Assembly (NCBI GenBank): GCA_000226015.1
Contig: JH152916.1
Coordinates: 146,365-168,738 of the forward strand
Direction: 5' to 3'
From: Mnemiopsis leidyi
Taxonomy: Eukaryota > Ctenophora > Tentaculata > Lobata > Bolinopsidae
Length of the DNA stretch: 22,374 nt
Below, piece after piece: positions 10,355 to 17,359 of the stretch. The position numbers were made by a program, and so were the translations under genes. A model generated the notes under the pieces. It had not been told where the DNA came from. It worked only from the letters and a program-made list of their open reading frames with translations, and did no database searches. How positions within the stretch are numbered: the first letter of the stretch is position 1; each line of letters begins with the position of its first letter.

Positions 10355-12689
10355 CTGGTTCAAGCCCAGCCGGGAGCGATACTTTTTGTTGCAGTAGATC
10401 AAGAAACGCTCATTTCAGATGTATCAAGTTTTGCTCAGACATCAAACCGTGCTTGCAAAAAAACTAATAACCGAGGTAATGACTTAAAATAAAAACTCAT
10501 TAATCACATTATAATTTTCATTTTCCTGATATTAGAATTTTTCATTTTTAAACCACACCACTATATCAGTTATGTCATATTGATCATTAGGCCACTTCTT
10601 TGGCCTTCACTTAACTCAGGTCATCTAGAATTCGTATTGACAATTAGGGTGTTCTTGGCCTTCACGTTATTTGAAAAATGTATTCGAAGTTTGCCGAACA
10701 GACTTGTTCTTGTCTCCCAACAGCCCACGTGCTTGTTATTAAGAATGGGACTTGGAAATTGGGCGAAAAAAATGAATTATGTTGACAACCACTTATTTAT
10801 CATACTTTCACTTGTATCAAGGCACGAAAAATAGACATTCTCTGTCCCGCGGCATGGGCATGCTCGGGCCTCAACTAAAAAGTAAAAACTTTACCTGTCA
10901 GTTTTCTTTAAGTGCAACAATGGACCTGACTTTGTGGAACGCGCTGAAGCGTTTTAAGTCAAATTTTTCAGCGCACGTAAATTTTCGCGCGCGCGTCCTG
11001 GGTGTACTTCATGCATGCATCACATTACATTTCATGTCAAATTTCTTATGTTATTTTACTGATTATCTTCCTCGTCTGCTCTTTGACTAAGGCAGTGAGA
11101 ATTTTGATAAGTGTCAAATCTGCTGTGAAATAAAATCAATTCCATCTTACAGGTTGAAGTCATTATTCCCTCACGACCGTACCTTGTGAGAAGGATTGCC
11201 AGATTGTTATAAGTATCATCAGTCACAAGCCTTCTTCAATCTCTAACATTTCATTATATTCCTAGGATCTAAAACAGATGTCAGAGTTTCCCCTGAACTT
11301 GCCAAGATTATTGGAGCAGAGATTTTACCCATGTCCGAGATTAGTCTCCGACTACATCAGGTTTGAAAAGATGTTGTCAGTCGTCTGGCGTAGTTGTTCT
11401 ATCAATCAGAGTTGTCTCAATTGAAGCTTTGTTCCTTGTTAACCAATGGTATTTGTATTTGTTACACCTGTACCCAGGCTTCAGTTACACTGAAGGGGCT
11501 CCTGGAAGATTCTAGATCTTTTATCGGAGACCCTCCTCATTTAACCATCAATCACGGTTTCTGTAACTCTGCATGAAAATATAATAGATAACTTCATGTG
11601 GAATCAATTCCAGAACAATTTCCGCAGGAAGCGTTGTCAAGACAACTGCACGAAGGTAACGACCGAATGTACATCGTGTGCGACGACGACTTCAAAGCTG
11701 TGTTCGGACAAGATAGGTTACGGGTCTCAACTCTGACTAACCACTGTAAGAAACACATCTTCAAGATTGAGAAGGAAAAGACTGCGAAGGATAAAGCTCG
11801 GTCTAAAAGTAAGTTAAAATTTACCGCTCTGATTATTTTACCAAGCCAAATATGGATACCTCTACTTCGAAGTACAATCTCTAGTGTCTTTTAGCAGTTA
11901 AGTATACATTATTTTTGTATTTTTTCAAAAAAATATGGCTAATCAGAATAATAACTATACGTCTACATTTCGATACCTTTTTACAGATTCGATGTACAGT
12001 AAGAAACTGTGGTTAAGTCCAGCGCTTTCTGAAGTTATAGGCTACAATCACATGTCCAGGTTTGTCTTTTCAATCGTGGTCTTAGTTTTCCGCGTATACT
12101 ATGTTGCAAAGAATGATAAGAATCTTCTTACATTTTTTTTGTAGATTTCGGGACGAATCTAAATTTGTGGTTTAATTCAACCTTATGTTTTCTTTCTAAA
12201 AATGTTATTGTTATTGTTGTTGTGTATTGCACAAGTAAGACAAGTTCCCATCTTCAGACATTCAGTGGTTAAAGAGATGTGGGCTCTGATAAAAGCGCGA
12301 GGTTTACAGGACCCCAAGAACAAAAAGTTTATGTTGGTCGAAGAGGACATGATGCCGATCTTCAAAACTAAACGCATTCTGACTTTTGGTAACAAGCTTT
12401 GTTACAGTTAGGGCACTTTTTCATCATTTGTAGTAATCATAGAAAATTCGTAAATCATATTGTTCGTTAATTGTACACAATTTCGCAACAGTTGGTTTTA
12501 CCCCGACTCTCACCCTGACTCTCACCCCGACTCTCACCCTGACTCTCACCCCGACTCTCACCAGGGATGATGAAGTACTTATCTGAGCACATGTGTCCGG
12601 AGGAAGGTGAGTTCGAGTACTCCAGGTCGTATCCCGAGTACAAGACTCCAGAAGAGTTGCAGAACAACGGCTCTACTGAGGGGTCATAA
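6578..12689 (+). CDS. DEK_C plus double SWIB/MDM2-domain nuclear protein (12 exons)
   Basis: Exons: 6578-6663, 7009-7097, 7190-7246, 9409-9450, 9782-9862, 10126-10149, 10419-10475, 11266-11360, 11628-11808, 11987-12059, 12258-12388, 12565-12689. All introns are GT-AG, phases agree at every junction, and the coding length is 1041 nt (346 residues, TAA at 12687). Residues ~5-58 form a DEK_C domain (SAKQVRKQLEKEYGCDLTEH, then KKFIDKSIMELIDEM). Residues ~59-145 are a charged, Ser/Lys/Pro-rich linker. Residues ~147-228 are a first, degenerate SWIB domain (VSPELAKIIGAE ... CDDDFKAVFGQDRL). Residues ~246-318 are a second, canonical SWIB domain (LSPALSEVIG ... MWALIKARGLQDPKNKK ... ILTFGMMKYLSEHM), followed by an acidic tail. 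The architecture matches the TRI1/UAF30 and plant DEK_C-SWIB families: chromatin-linked or Pol I transcription-associated nuclear proteins. The exact role here is inferred. No frameshift or in-frame stop was found. Confidence 0.92.
6805..6952. repeat. Intron 1 minisatellite, about 15-bp unit
   Basis: About nine to ten copies of an AACTTTGTCTGTTGT-like unit lie in the first intron of the DEK_C/SWIB gene. Variants carry AGCTTTGTCTGCTGA. The array ends about 56 bp before the exon 2 acceptor. On the minus strand it produces a spurious Arg-Gln-Ser-Tyr-Asn repeat frame. Confidence 0.9.
7326..7375. repeat. Partial copy of the TTTACCG-rich foldback sequence
   Basis: TTTACCGTGTCCCTCGATTTAC followed by GGAGCCTTCTTCCTTTCCCCC repeats, with a few changes, the interior of the neighbouring foldback at 7384-7482. 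It looks like a truncated or duplicated piece of the same element, and lies in intron 3 of the DEK_C/SWIB gene. Confidence 0.65.
7384..7482. mobile_element. Short foldback element related to the 8403-8735 MITE
   Basis: The left end CAGTAAAACCTCTATCTACCG, preceded by TA, is the inverted partner of the right end CGGTAAATAGAGGTTTTAC. Between them are CCCTCGATTTACCGGGCC and its inverse GGCCCGGTAA. The CAGT start beside TA and the shared ATTTACCGGGCC core link it to the larger element at 8403. The right end reads GTTTTACGTG instead of the expected GTTTTACTG, so it is slightly damaged. It is about 100 bp and non-coding, and lies in intron 3. Confidence 0.7.
8403..8735. mobile_element. Tc1/mariner (pogo/Tigger-like) MITE with TA target duplication
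   Basis: The left end CAGTCATCCCCCGATTTACC and the inverse of the right end, CAGTCATGCCCCGATTTACC, match over about 24 bp with one mismatch. TA flanks both sides (8401-8402 and 8736-8737). TA duplication with CAGT-starting inverted ends is typical of the IS630-Tc1-mariner group, including pogo/Tigger. Inside each end, CCCGATTTACCGG recurs two or three times as subterminal repeats, possible transposase-binding sites. At 333 bp there is no transposase. It lies in intron 3 of the DEK_C/SWIB gene. Confidence 0.85.
8919..8946. repeat. Dispersed repeat segment, second copy at 16561-16588
   Basis: CTCCCCAGAAATACCGTTCT plus CTCAG here matches CTCCCCATAAATACCGTTTT plus CTCAG at 16561 at 23 of 25 positions. 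Similarity fades on both sides. It is probably a fragment of an old interspersed repeat. One copy lies in intron 3 of the DEK_C/SWIB gene and the other in the 3' part of the small membrane-protein locus. Confidence 0.55.
9607..9757. repeat. Intron 4 degenerate minisatellite, about 32-bp unit
   Basis: Four to five degenerate copies of a unit resembling CCCTATATTCTCTTAGTGAC followed by AGATCTCTTAT occur just upstream of exon 5 of the DEK_C/SWIB gene. One copy carries an insertion around 9675-9690. The pyrimidine-rich units end about 25 bp before the splice acceptor. Confidence 0.75.
10305..10378 (+). tRNA. tRNA-Asn (anticodon GTT)
   Basis: The 74 bases fold into a full cloverleaf. The acceptor stem is GCTTCCG paired with CGGGAGC (one G-T pair), with discriminator G at 10378. 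The D arm contains GGCGCAATCGGTTAGCGC. The anticodon stem TTCGG/CCGAA encloses CTGTTAA with anticodon GTT at 10339-10341. The T arm is GCTGG-TTCAAGC-CCAGC. Box A (TGGCGCAATCGG) and box B (GGTTCAAGC) are intact, and a run of five T at 10383 serves as the Pol III terminator. D-arm and anticodon-arm sequence match eukaryotic tRNA-Asn closely. The acceptor and T-stem changes are paired, so it looks functional. No CCA is encoded, as expected for a nuclear gene. It lies inside intron 6 of the DEK_C/SWIB gene on the same strand. Confidence 0.96.
10383..10387 (+). terminator. Pol III T5 terminator of tRNA-Asn
   Basis: Five consecutive T residues begin four bases after the tRNA discriminator base. This is the standard RNA polymerase III stop signal. 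Confidence 0.85.
12501..12564. repeat. 12-bp minisatellite forming the intron 11 splice acceptor
   Basis: About five copies of CCGACTCTCACC, alternating with CTGACTCTCACC, run directly into CCAG at 12561-12564, the acceptor of the last DEK_C/SWIB exon. The array supplies the polypyrimidine tract. It also creates spurious Gly-Glu-Ser repeats on the minus strand. Confidence 0.9.
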
Positions 12690-12739
12690 CAGGGATTGTA
12701 TTTTCGTGGGGATGTTTCATGTTCTTTTTGCAGTCTCGG

Positions 12740-12806
12740 TGCACGTGCAATGTTTCGTAGCACGTGTTTTTTGCATTGCACGTACATTTGTTGGCCGTGC
12801 ACGTGC
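12740..12806. promoter_or_regulatory. CACGTG cluster and short hairpin in the 3' flank of the SWIB gene
   Basis: CACGTG occurs at 12742, 12761 and 12800. The first and last sit inside GCACGTGC. The segments ACGTGCAATG (12743-12752) and CATTGCACGT (12774-12783) form a perfect 10-bp inverted pair with a 21-base loop. It lies 50-115 bases after the stop codon, so it could be a 3'UTR hairpin or a DNA-level E-box cluster. Confidence 0.4.
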
Positions 12807-13189
12807 TTAATGAGCGCAGTCTTGTTTTTGCAGTTGACACTGAATTGAGTGATCGACGATAGTCATAAGTTGAGTGTTGGCTCCAGGTCGTATCTTCTGG
12901 TATTATCGGCCGTTTAAAATATAATTTTCTAGGAAAATATTTTACAGCGAGAAACGAGGGACGCTGTCTAGCAAGATAGCAAAAAATGGAATTATATCAC
13001 AGATTATGAATACCATCTGCATCTGTTGTACCTACACTTGCTGATCTTCTAATCTATATTTATTTAAAATTTTAATAGTTGTTAATAAGTTTACTAGTCG
13101 CAAGTGAAAATTATGCTTTTAGTTTCTCCAAATTTTGAGTATTTCGCATTGCTCCTCGGCTTAGTGTAAAGAAGAGGGATTTCTTTCTA
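12807..13189. other. Spacer, nothing recognised
   Basis: This is AT-rich sequence with no supported open frame, RNA gene or repeat. It probably includes the 3' end of the DEK_C/SWIB transcript. I did not find a canonical AATAAA close to the stop codon. Confidence 0.35.
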
Positions 13190-13323
13190 ATTTTGATAAC
13201 AAATAGGACTGCATGTGTAGTTACGTACATCTTTCAACAAGTAATACACAATGCTATAACGTTGCGTACTCCTTGTTAAAAGATGTACGTGACTACACTT
13301 GCAGTCTTGTTTCTTATCAAAAT
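13190..13323. repeat. Foldback element with 58-bp arms
   Basis: The left arm (13190-13247, starting ATTTTGATAACAAATAGGAC) and the right arm (13266-13323, ending TTGTTTCTTATCAAAAT) are inverted copies with few mismatches, including GTGTAGTTACGTACATCTTT opposite AAAGATGTACGTGACTACAC (with scattered G-T type differences). The loop is about 18 bases. Such a structure could be a small palindromic MITE or the template of a long hairpin RNA. No clear target duplication was seen outside the arms. Confidence 0.8.
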
Positions 13324-14421
13324 CCTCGACATAAAGTAAAACCATGAGCGACAAACGAGCAATGTTGTGGAGATAAGATCAGTCTTTTCTTTTTCAGAGT
13401 AGACTGATATTTATGGAATTTCTTATCTAGAATAAGACAGATTCCTGCTTAGGTTGCTAATTGGTCAAATGATGGTGGCTGTGTTTCTACGGTTAAATCA
13501 GGTTAATTTGGTGTCCAAGATTGAAGCAGTTAGATTGAAAATTTAACTGATTTTGAGCTGTAATACACAAGAGTGGACATTATGAATTATTCGTAATGAC
13601 GCTCACAGTGACCGACATATTTTGATATTTTGCTTGAAAACTATACTATTTTTCTAGCGTTAAAGTAGTTATTTATTTAACTCCGAGTATCAAAGTATGC
13701 TAACTAAGTTGACAGATTGCTGTTTTTGAGACGTTAGCGAATTTCCCCTCTCTGGAGGTATTTATGCTGTTGTCCGTCTGAAATCTTTGGAGATCAACGA
13801 CCACTAAAATAATTTGGTACATGTGAAGGTGGTCGTACAGTCTTGTTGTAAACTTCTAAATTTTATTGTTATCTCCGGGTAACAGGCCAGACTTTTATGA
13901 CTTATATATGTGCTTTTCCAAGTGCTGCGAGCTGGTCCTCGGTTATAATAGATACAAGATATCACAGTCAAAGAAATGTGTTTGATCATATAAATTTAAA
14001 CTTTTCAATTCTACTCAGAGAAGAGTTATACGTATTTAGTTTAACCGTTGTTTGCACTCAACAAATTTCTTGAAAACGATGGACCGTTTGTATTAGGGTT
14101 TCAACTTTCCCAAATTTCGTTAAAGTGATGCTGTCCTTTGAGCGTTGGCTGCCAGATAACAACTATTTGTATCATATTATTTAAATCTGTTTTTCAACCT
14201 ACGTGTATTCAATTTCCATCAAAATCAAAATGAGGTTATTTTTTATCATGAACTTTTTATTTTTATAAATGAATTATTTCAAATGAATAATTTCAAAGTG
14301 ATGTTTTTGGATAACAATTAATAATTGTAAAAAATCTGACTAAAACCGCTGTACTAAAACCGCTGTACTAACCACTACATTTTCCAACATAGATGTAAGG
14401 CTTAGAGTTGTAACACTGCTG
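13324..14421. other. Spacer upstream of the membrane-protein gene
   Basis: No supported gene. A 15-bp unit containing TAAAACCGCTGTAC is duplicated in tandem at 14341-14370. An in-frame TAA at 14341-14343 lies upstream of the start codon at 14428, with no in-frame ATG between, which supports that start. Confidence 0.35.
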
Positions 14422-14435
14422 GTTACCATGGTAAC
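14422..14435. promoter_or_regulatory. X-box-like palindrome overlapping a start codon
   Basis: GTTACCATGGTAAC is a perfect 14-bp palindrome that fits the RFX-factor X-box pattern GTTNCCATGGNAAC. The ATG at 14428 inside it is in a strong Kozak context (ACCATGG) and begins the membrane-protein frame. The palindrome may simply reflect the Kozak context, or it may be a real RFX site. RFX sites mark ciliary genes in animals. Confidence 0.35.
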
Positions 14436-17359
14436 GCTCTGTTACAAATGTTCTCAGAGAAAAGCCGTGGTGGACGCCAAACTTCGTGCTCGGTCCGGTG
14501 GAGTGGTTCGAGCTGACTCCGAAACTTTGGTTTGTCATTTTTTGCCAGTGTTATCTTTTATTTGACTCCGAAACTTTTGATCATCAGATTTATGACTAAA
14601 CAATAAACATATATACTTTCTAGTTGTTAGTAACCATTGTTAAAACCGTCGAAAAAAAAAATGTCGAAAATACATTTCTTCCAACCTTCAACTTGCAATT
14701 TTGATATTTTTCTTCTAACCAACCGTCCAGGAGTTTGAAGCGTACCTGTACCAGCAGAGTCCCCTGTGTGGTCGTTGTACCGTTCTGGTACAGGGCATAT
14801 CACGTGACTCCTCACATGACGTCACCAGCTCCGGCAAGTCTCCCCGTCAGGTACGACGAGATTGCACGTGCAATTAGAGAGATGCACGTGCAAATATTAT
14901 TGCGCGATGTATCTTGTATCTTTTCTTTCTAATTATCTTAATTGAATATTTTTTCCCGTATCTTGCCATTTGGGCCCGAAGGGCCCAAATGGCAAGATTG
15001 TTTTGATACGTTTTGTGCACGTGCACAAAAAGTACAAAACAAGGGTTGGCGATCGACAGCGTAAATCTGATTATTTTGGAATTAATTAGCTCAAAAAGTG
15101 TCCGTCCGTCCGTCCTTCCGTCCGTCCGAACAATAATAAATTACCGAAATTACGTCTGGTACGAGGTTGCCTTTTTTCATTCCTCATTCCGCAAAGTTTA
15201 ATGACAATAAGCAACGGCATAATACGGGAAATTCAGCGGTCGCCTGACACAAGCATAGCGGCCGCAATTCTTGTTTGTAAGATTAAAATCGAAAATTTCT
15301 CCGTGTTACCAGCTTCATTTAAAGTTTTTAAGAACAATGACCGAGTTGTTAAGTATTTGAAGCTGTTCCCGGTGAACATCGTGCCCCGGTGATTGTTTTA
15401 AACCCACTTTAGTTTTACGTAGAAACTAACAAACTATATACTTCAGTCGAAGGTCTGTACGCTGGCGCTGATAGCAGCTACCCTTATTTTAGTTACAGCT
15501 CTAATTCTTATCTGTATATTCTACGAGTCTGTTGTTGGTGAGTTAAATTGCGGGATTACTTTACATAGCTATCGAAACTTTGGGTGGGATGATGAACATT
15601 TCAATCCATCAAAAGATGAACTTCTTGAAGATTTAACGTTAAAAAGAAAACAACCCGATTCTTTCAATTGTCTTTGCTAAATTGCAATTAAGTAAATCGT
15701 AACACTCGACGTTTCAGTATATCTCACAACGACAGCTACGCTCCTACAAAAATACACCAGCAGTCTCCATAGTGACGTAACCAGACTATCCCATGACGTC
15801 ATCAAAGCGGTCCGTGACGTCACGGCTAGTTCTGTGAACGCTACAGGTCTAGAGTCTCTGCTGGAACTCGGAGAGGGTTTTTACCCTGCCGATATCAACG
15901 GGATTATTTACTCCATCGTTCTGGCGATCCAGGTTAGGCTGTGATAATACCGGCTAGGGGGAAGGGGTGGTGGGATCGGCGCCCGGGGGTGGGTGGGTTT
16001 ATGTTTCTGTGTATTGTGAGGCACTACTGTGTAGTTTTAGTCTTACAACTTTTACGTTCTTACTGCTGACTTGTATCAATTTTCTCGAACGAACGATCCG
16101 AAAAAATGTTGTATACAATGTATGTCTGCAAAACCCACTTAGTTTAGATAAGTGGTTACCAAATAATGAATATCGTCTAGCCGATAATTGAATTTCGTGC
16201 ATGGATGAGTTGAGACATTTAAATAAATCATACTACTGACTAGATGTTTGTATGTTAAAATATTCGTTGAGATGCATTCAACCAGTAATTATCGTGCTAA
16301 AATATTTGCGATAGGTTAATACGATCACGACAAACCAAGCACCTCAAGCTTGGTCAAAACTGAAAAACCATCTCAATTTATAAGGCCGTGTTTTGTCTTG
16401 TAGTAGTCTAGTAATTAGTCTTGATTTTGCGAAGTATGGGAAACGGTTTTTCTAGGAAACTTCTTATTGGTCAATCAACTGCGATTAACCAGTGAAAAGT
16501 AAGAAAGGACCGACCAAAATTGCGTAACGCTGTCACGCGATATAGAAAATTTGTTAAAATCTCCCCATAAATACCGTTTTCTCAGTTGTTTAAACTAACG
16601 GTAAAACGCTTCTCCCGAATTCAATTGCAAACACTTATGATTACGGAAATGAATTGGATACATTGAATAAGATAACGGAAATGAATTTAACTTGCTACGT
16701 GGAGTCGTTATTTAAAGTAAATGTAAGTCATGTCATCTTAACTTTGGGTCCACATATAACTAATACAATAGCATTTAGTTAAAAATGAGTCGGAAATAGT
16801 GCTGACTACTACAGTAACGATCACAATGTCCCACGCTAAGTTAAACACGAGCTGATCGAGGAAGTTATAGTTCTGAAGAAGATTCAAAACTGGTTGTGTT
16901 GTTACGTGACAAGGAAAGATTTCCAAATCTCGGTAGCAATCATGTTACAAAGAACTTCGTGGTTCTCCCAGCTTCATTTTCCTTTCACCATCACATGCAG
17001 AACTTTCAGTTTCTGTTTAAACTTGTTCTTAAGATATTATTTGCTCGCTTATATAGCTGTATCTTCGTCTTTATTAACTATCAAAGATCGATAATTCGTG
17101 CCACCCAAAGCGGCATTAACTATCTAGATTCTTTGTTCAACTGATGTAGGTGAGATTTTTGATGTGACTTAATAATCATTCTTGATTGCTTGATGATGCA
17201 AAATTATCATCACACTCGTATTAGATTGGACATTTACCACTTGGCTTTGTGAATTAATCCAGCAAGACTGTTATTCTTTACTTTTTATTTTACTCTGATT
17301 TTGTTTTTCTTATTCATTCTTTTTTATTCATTCTTCTTTTACAGTTCGACCATATCTGA
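14428..17359 (+). CDS. Unassigned single-pass membrane protein with two CxxC pairs (about 180 residues)
   Basis: Exons: 14428-14529, 14731-14850, 15447-15537, 15718-15932 and probably 17345-17359. Introns are GT-AG and phases agree, with 180 codons in total. If the last splice is not used, exon 4 reads on three codons to a stop. The start lies in ACCATGG, with an in-frame TAA 87 bases upstream. Residues 1-76 are basic, with CYKC (5-8) and CGRC (47-50), possibly a zinc or redox pair. Residues ~77-100 form one hydrophobic span (VCTLALIAATLILVTALILI). Basic residues before it and acidic after it suggest an inside N-terminus. The outer part (101-180) has an amphipathic helix with short DV motifs, one N-glycosylation site (N145-A-T), and GFYPADINGIIYSIVLAI near the end. 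No family recognised. Support is the joined frames plus a clear membrane span. Confidence 0.6.
14861..14892. repeat. Two GCACGTGC palindromes in intron 2 of the membrane-protein gene
   Basis: ATTGCACGTGCAAT (14861-14874) is a perfect 14-bp palindrome, followed nine bases later by the 10-bp palindrome TGCACGTGCA (14883-14892). Both centre on CACGTG and lie just after the exon 2 donor. Confidence 0.6.
14960..14998. repeat. Perfect 18-bp-stem hairpin
   Basis: ATCTTGCCATTTGGGCCC (14960-14977) is followed by the three-base loop GAA and its exact inverse complement (14981-14998). A further GTATC/GATAC pair lies a few bases outside. There is no trailing T-tract on either side that would suggest a terminator. 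It lies in intron 2 of the membrane-protein gene. Confidence 0.9.
15011..15030. repeat. 20-bp perfect palindrome centred on CACGTG
   Basis: TTTTGTGCAC is followed immediately by its reverse complement GTGCACAAAA, with no spacer. It lies 13 bases after the 18-bp hairpin and shares the GCACGTGC core of other sites in the window. Confidence 0.9.
15100..15128. repeat. (GTCC)n tetranucleotide microsatellite
   Basis: About seven copies of GTCC with one interruption (CCTTCC). A simple repeat inside intron 2 of the membrane-protein gene. Confidence 0.9.
15957..15998 (+). other. G-rich tract with G-quadruplex potential
   Basis: Runs of three or more G occur about six times in 42 bases on the plus strand, ending GGGGGTGGGTGGG. 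This is enough for a G-quadruplex on the RNA-like strand. It starts about 24 bases after the exon 4 donor of the membrane-protein gene. Confidence 0.55.
16000..17344. other. Probable large last intron of the membrane-protein gene
   Basis: No recognised exon. ACGGAAATGAATT is repeated at about 16643 and 16675. The open frames at 15967-16191 and 16894-17144 lack recognisable protein content. Positions 17270-17344 are strongly pyrimidine-rich, with TATTCATTCTT repeated, and end in ACAG, a good splice acceptor. Confidence 0.35.

Noticed and set aside
12467..12802. Minus-strand 111-codon frame with Gly-Glu-Ser repeats
   Set aside because: It comes from the 12-bp minisatellite and the antisense of the last DEK_C/SWIB exon.
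14448..14529. Alternative frame of membrane-gene exon 1 reading EKPWWTPNFVLGPVEWFELTPK
   Set aside because: It looks protein-like and continues open through exon 2, but meets a stop early in exon 3. The chosen frame stays open through all exons and encodes the membrane span.
15201..17144. Possible repeated peptide NF-VLPASF in frames at 15201-15392 and 16894-17144
   Set aside because: The match is short, neither frame fits the neighbouring exons in phase, and no domain is recognisable.
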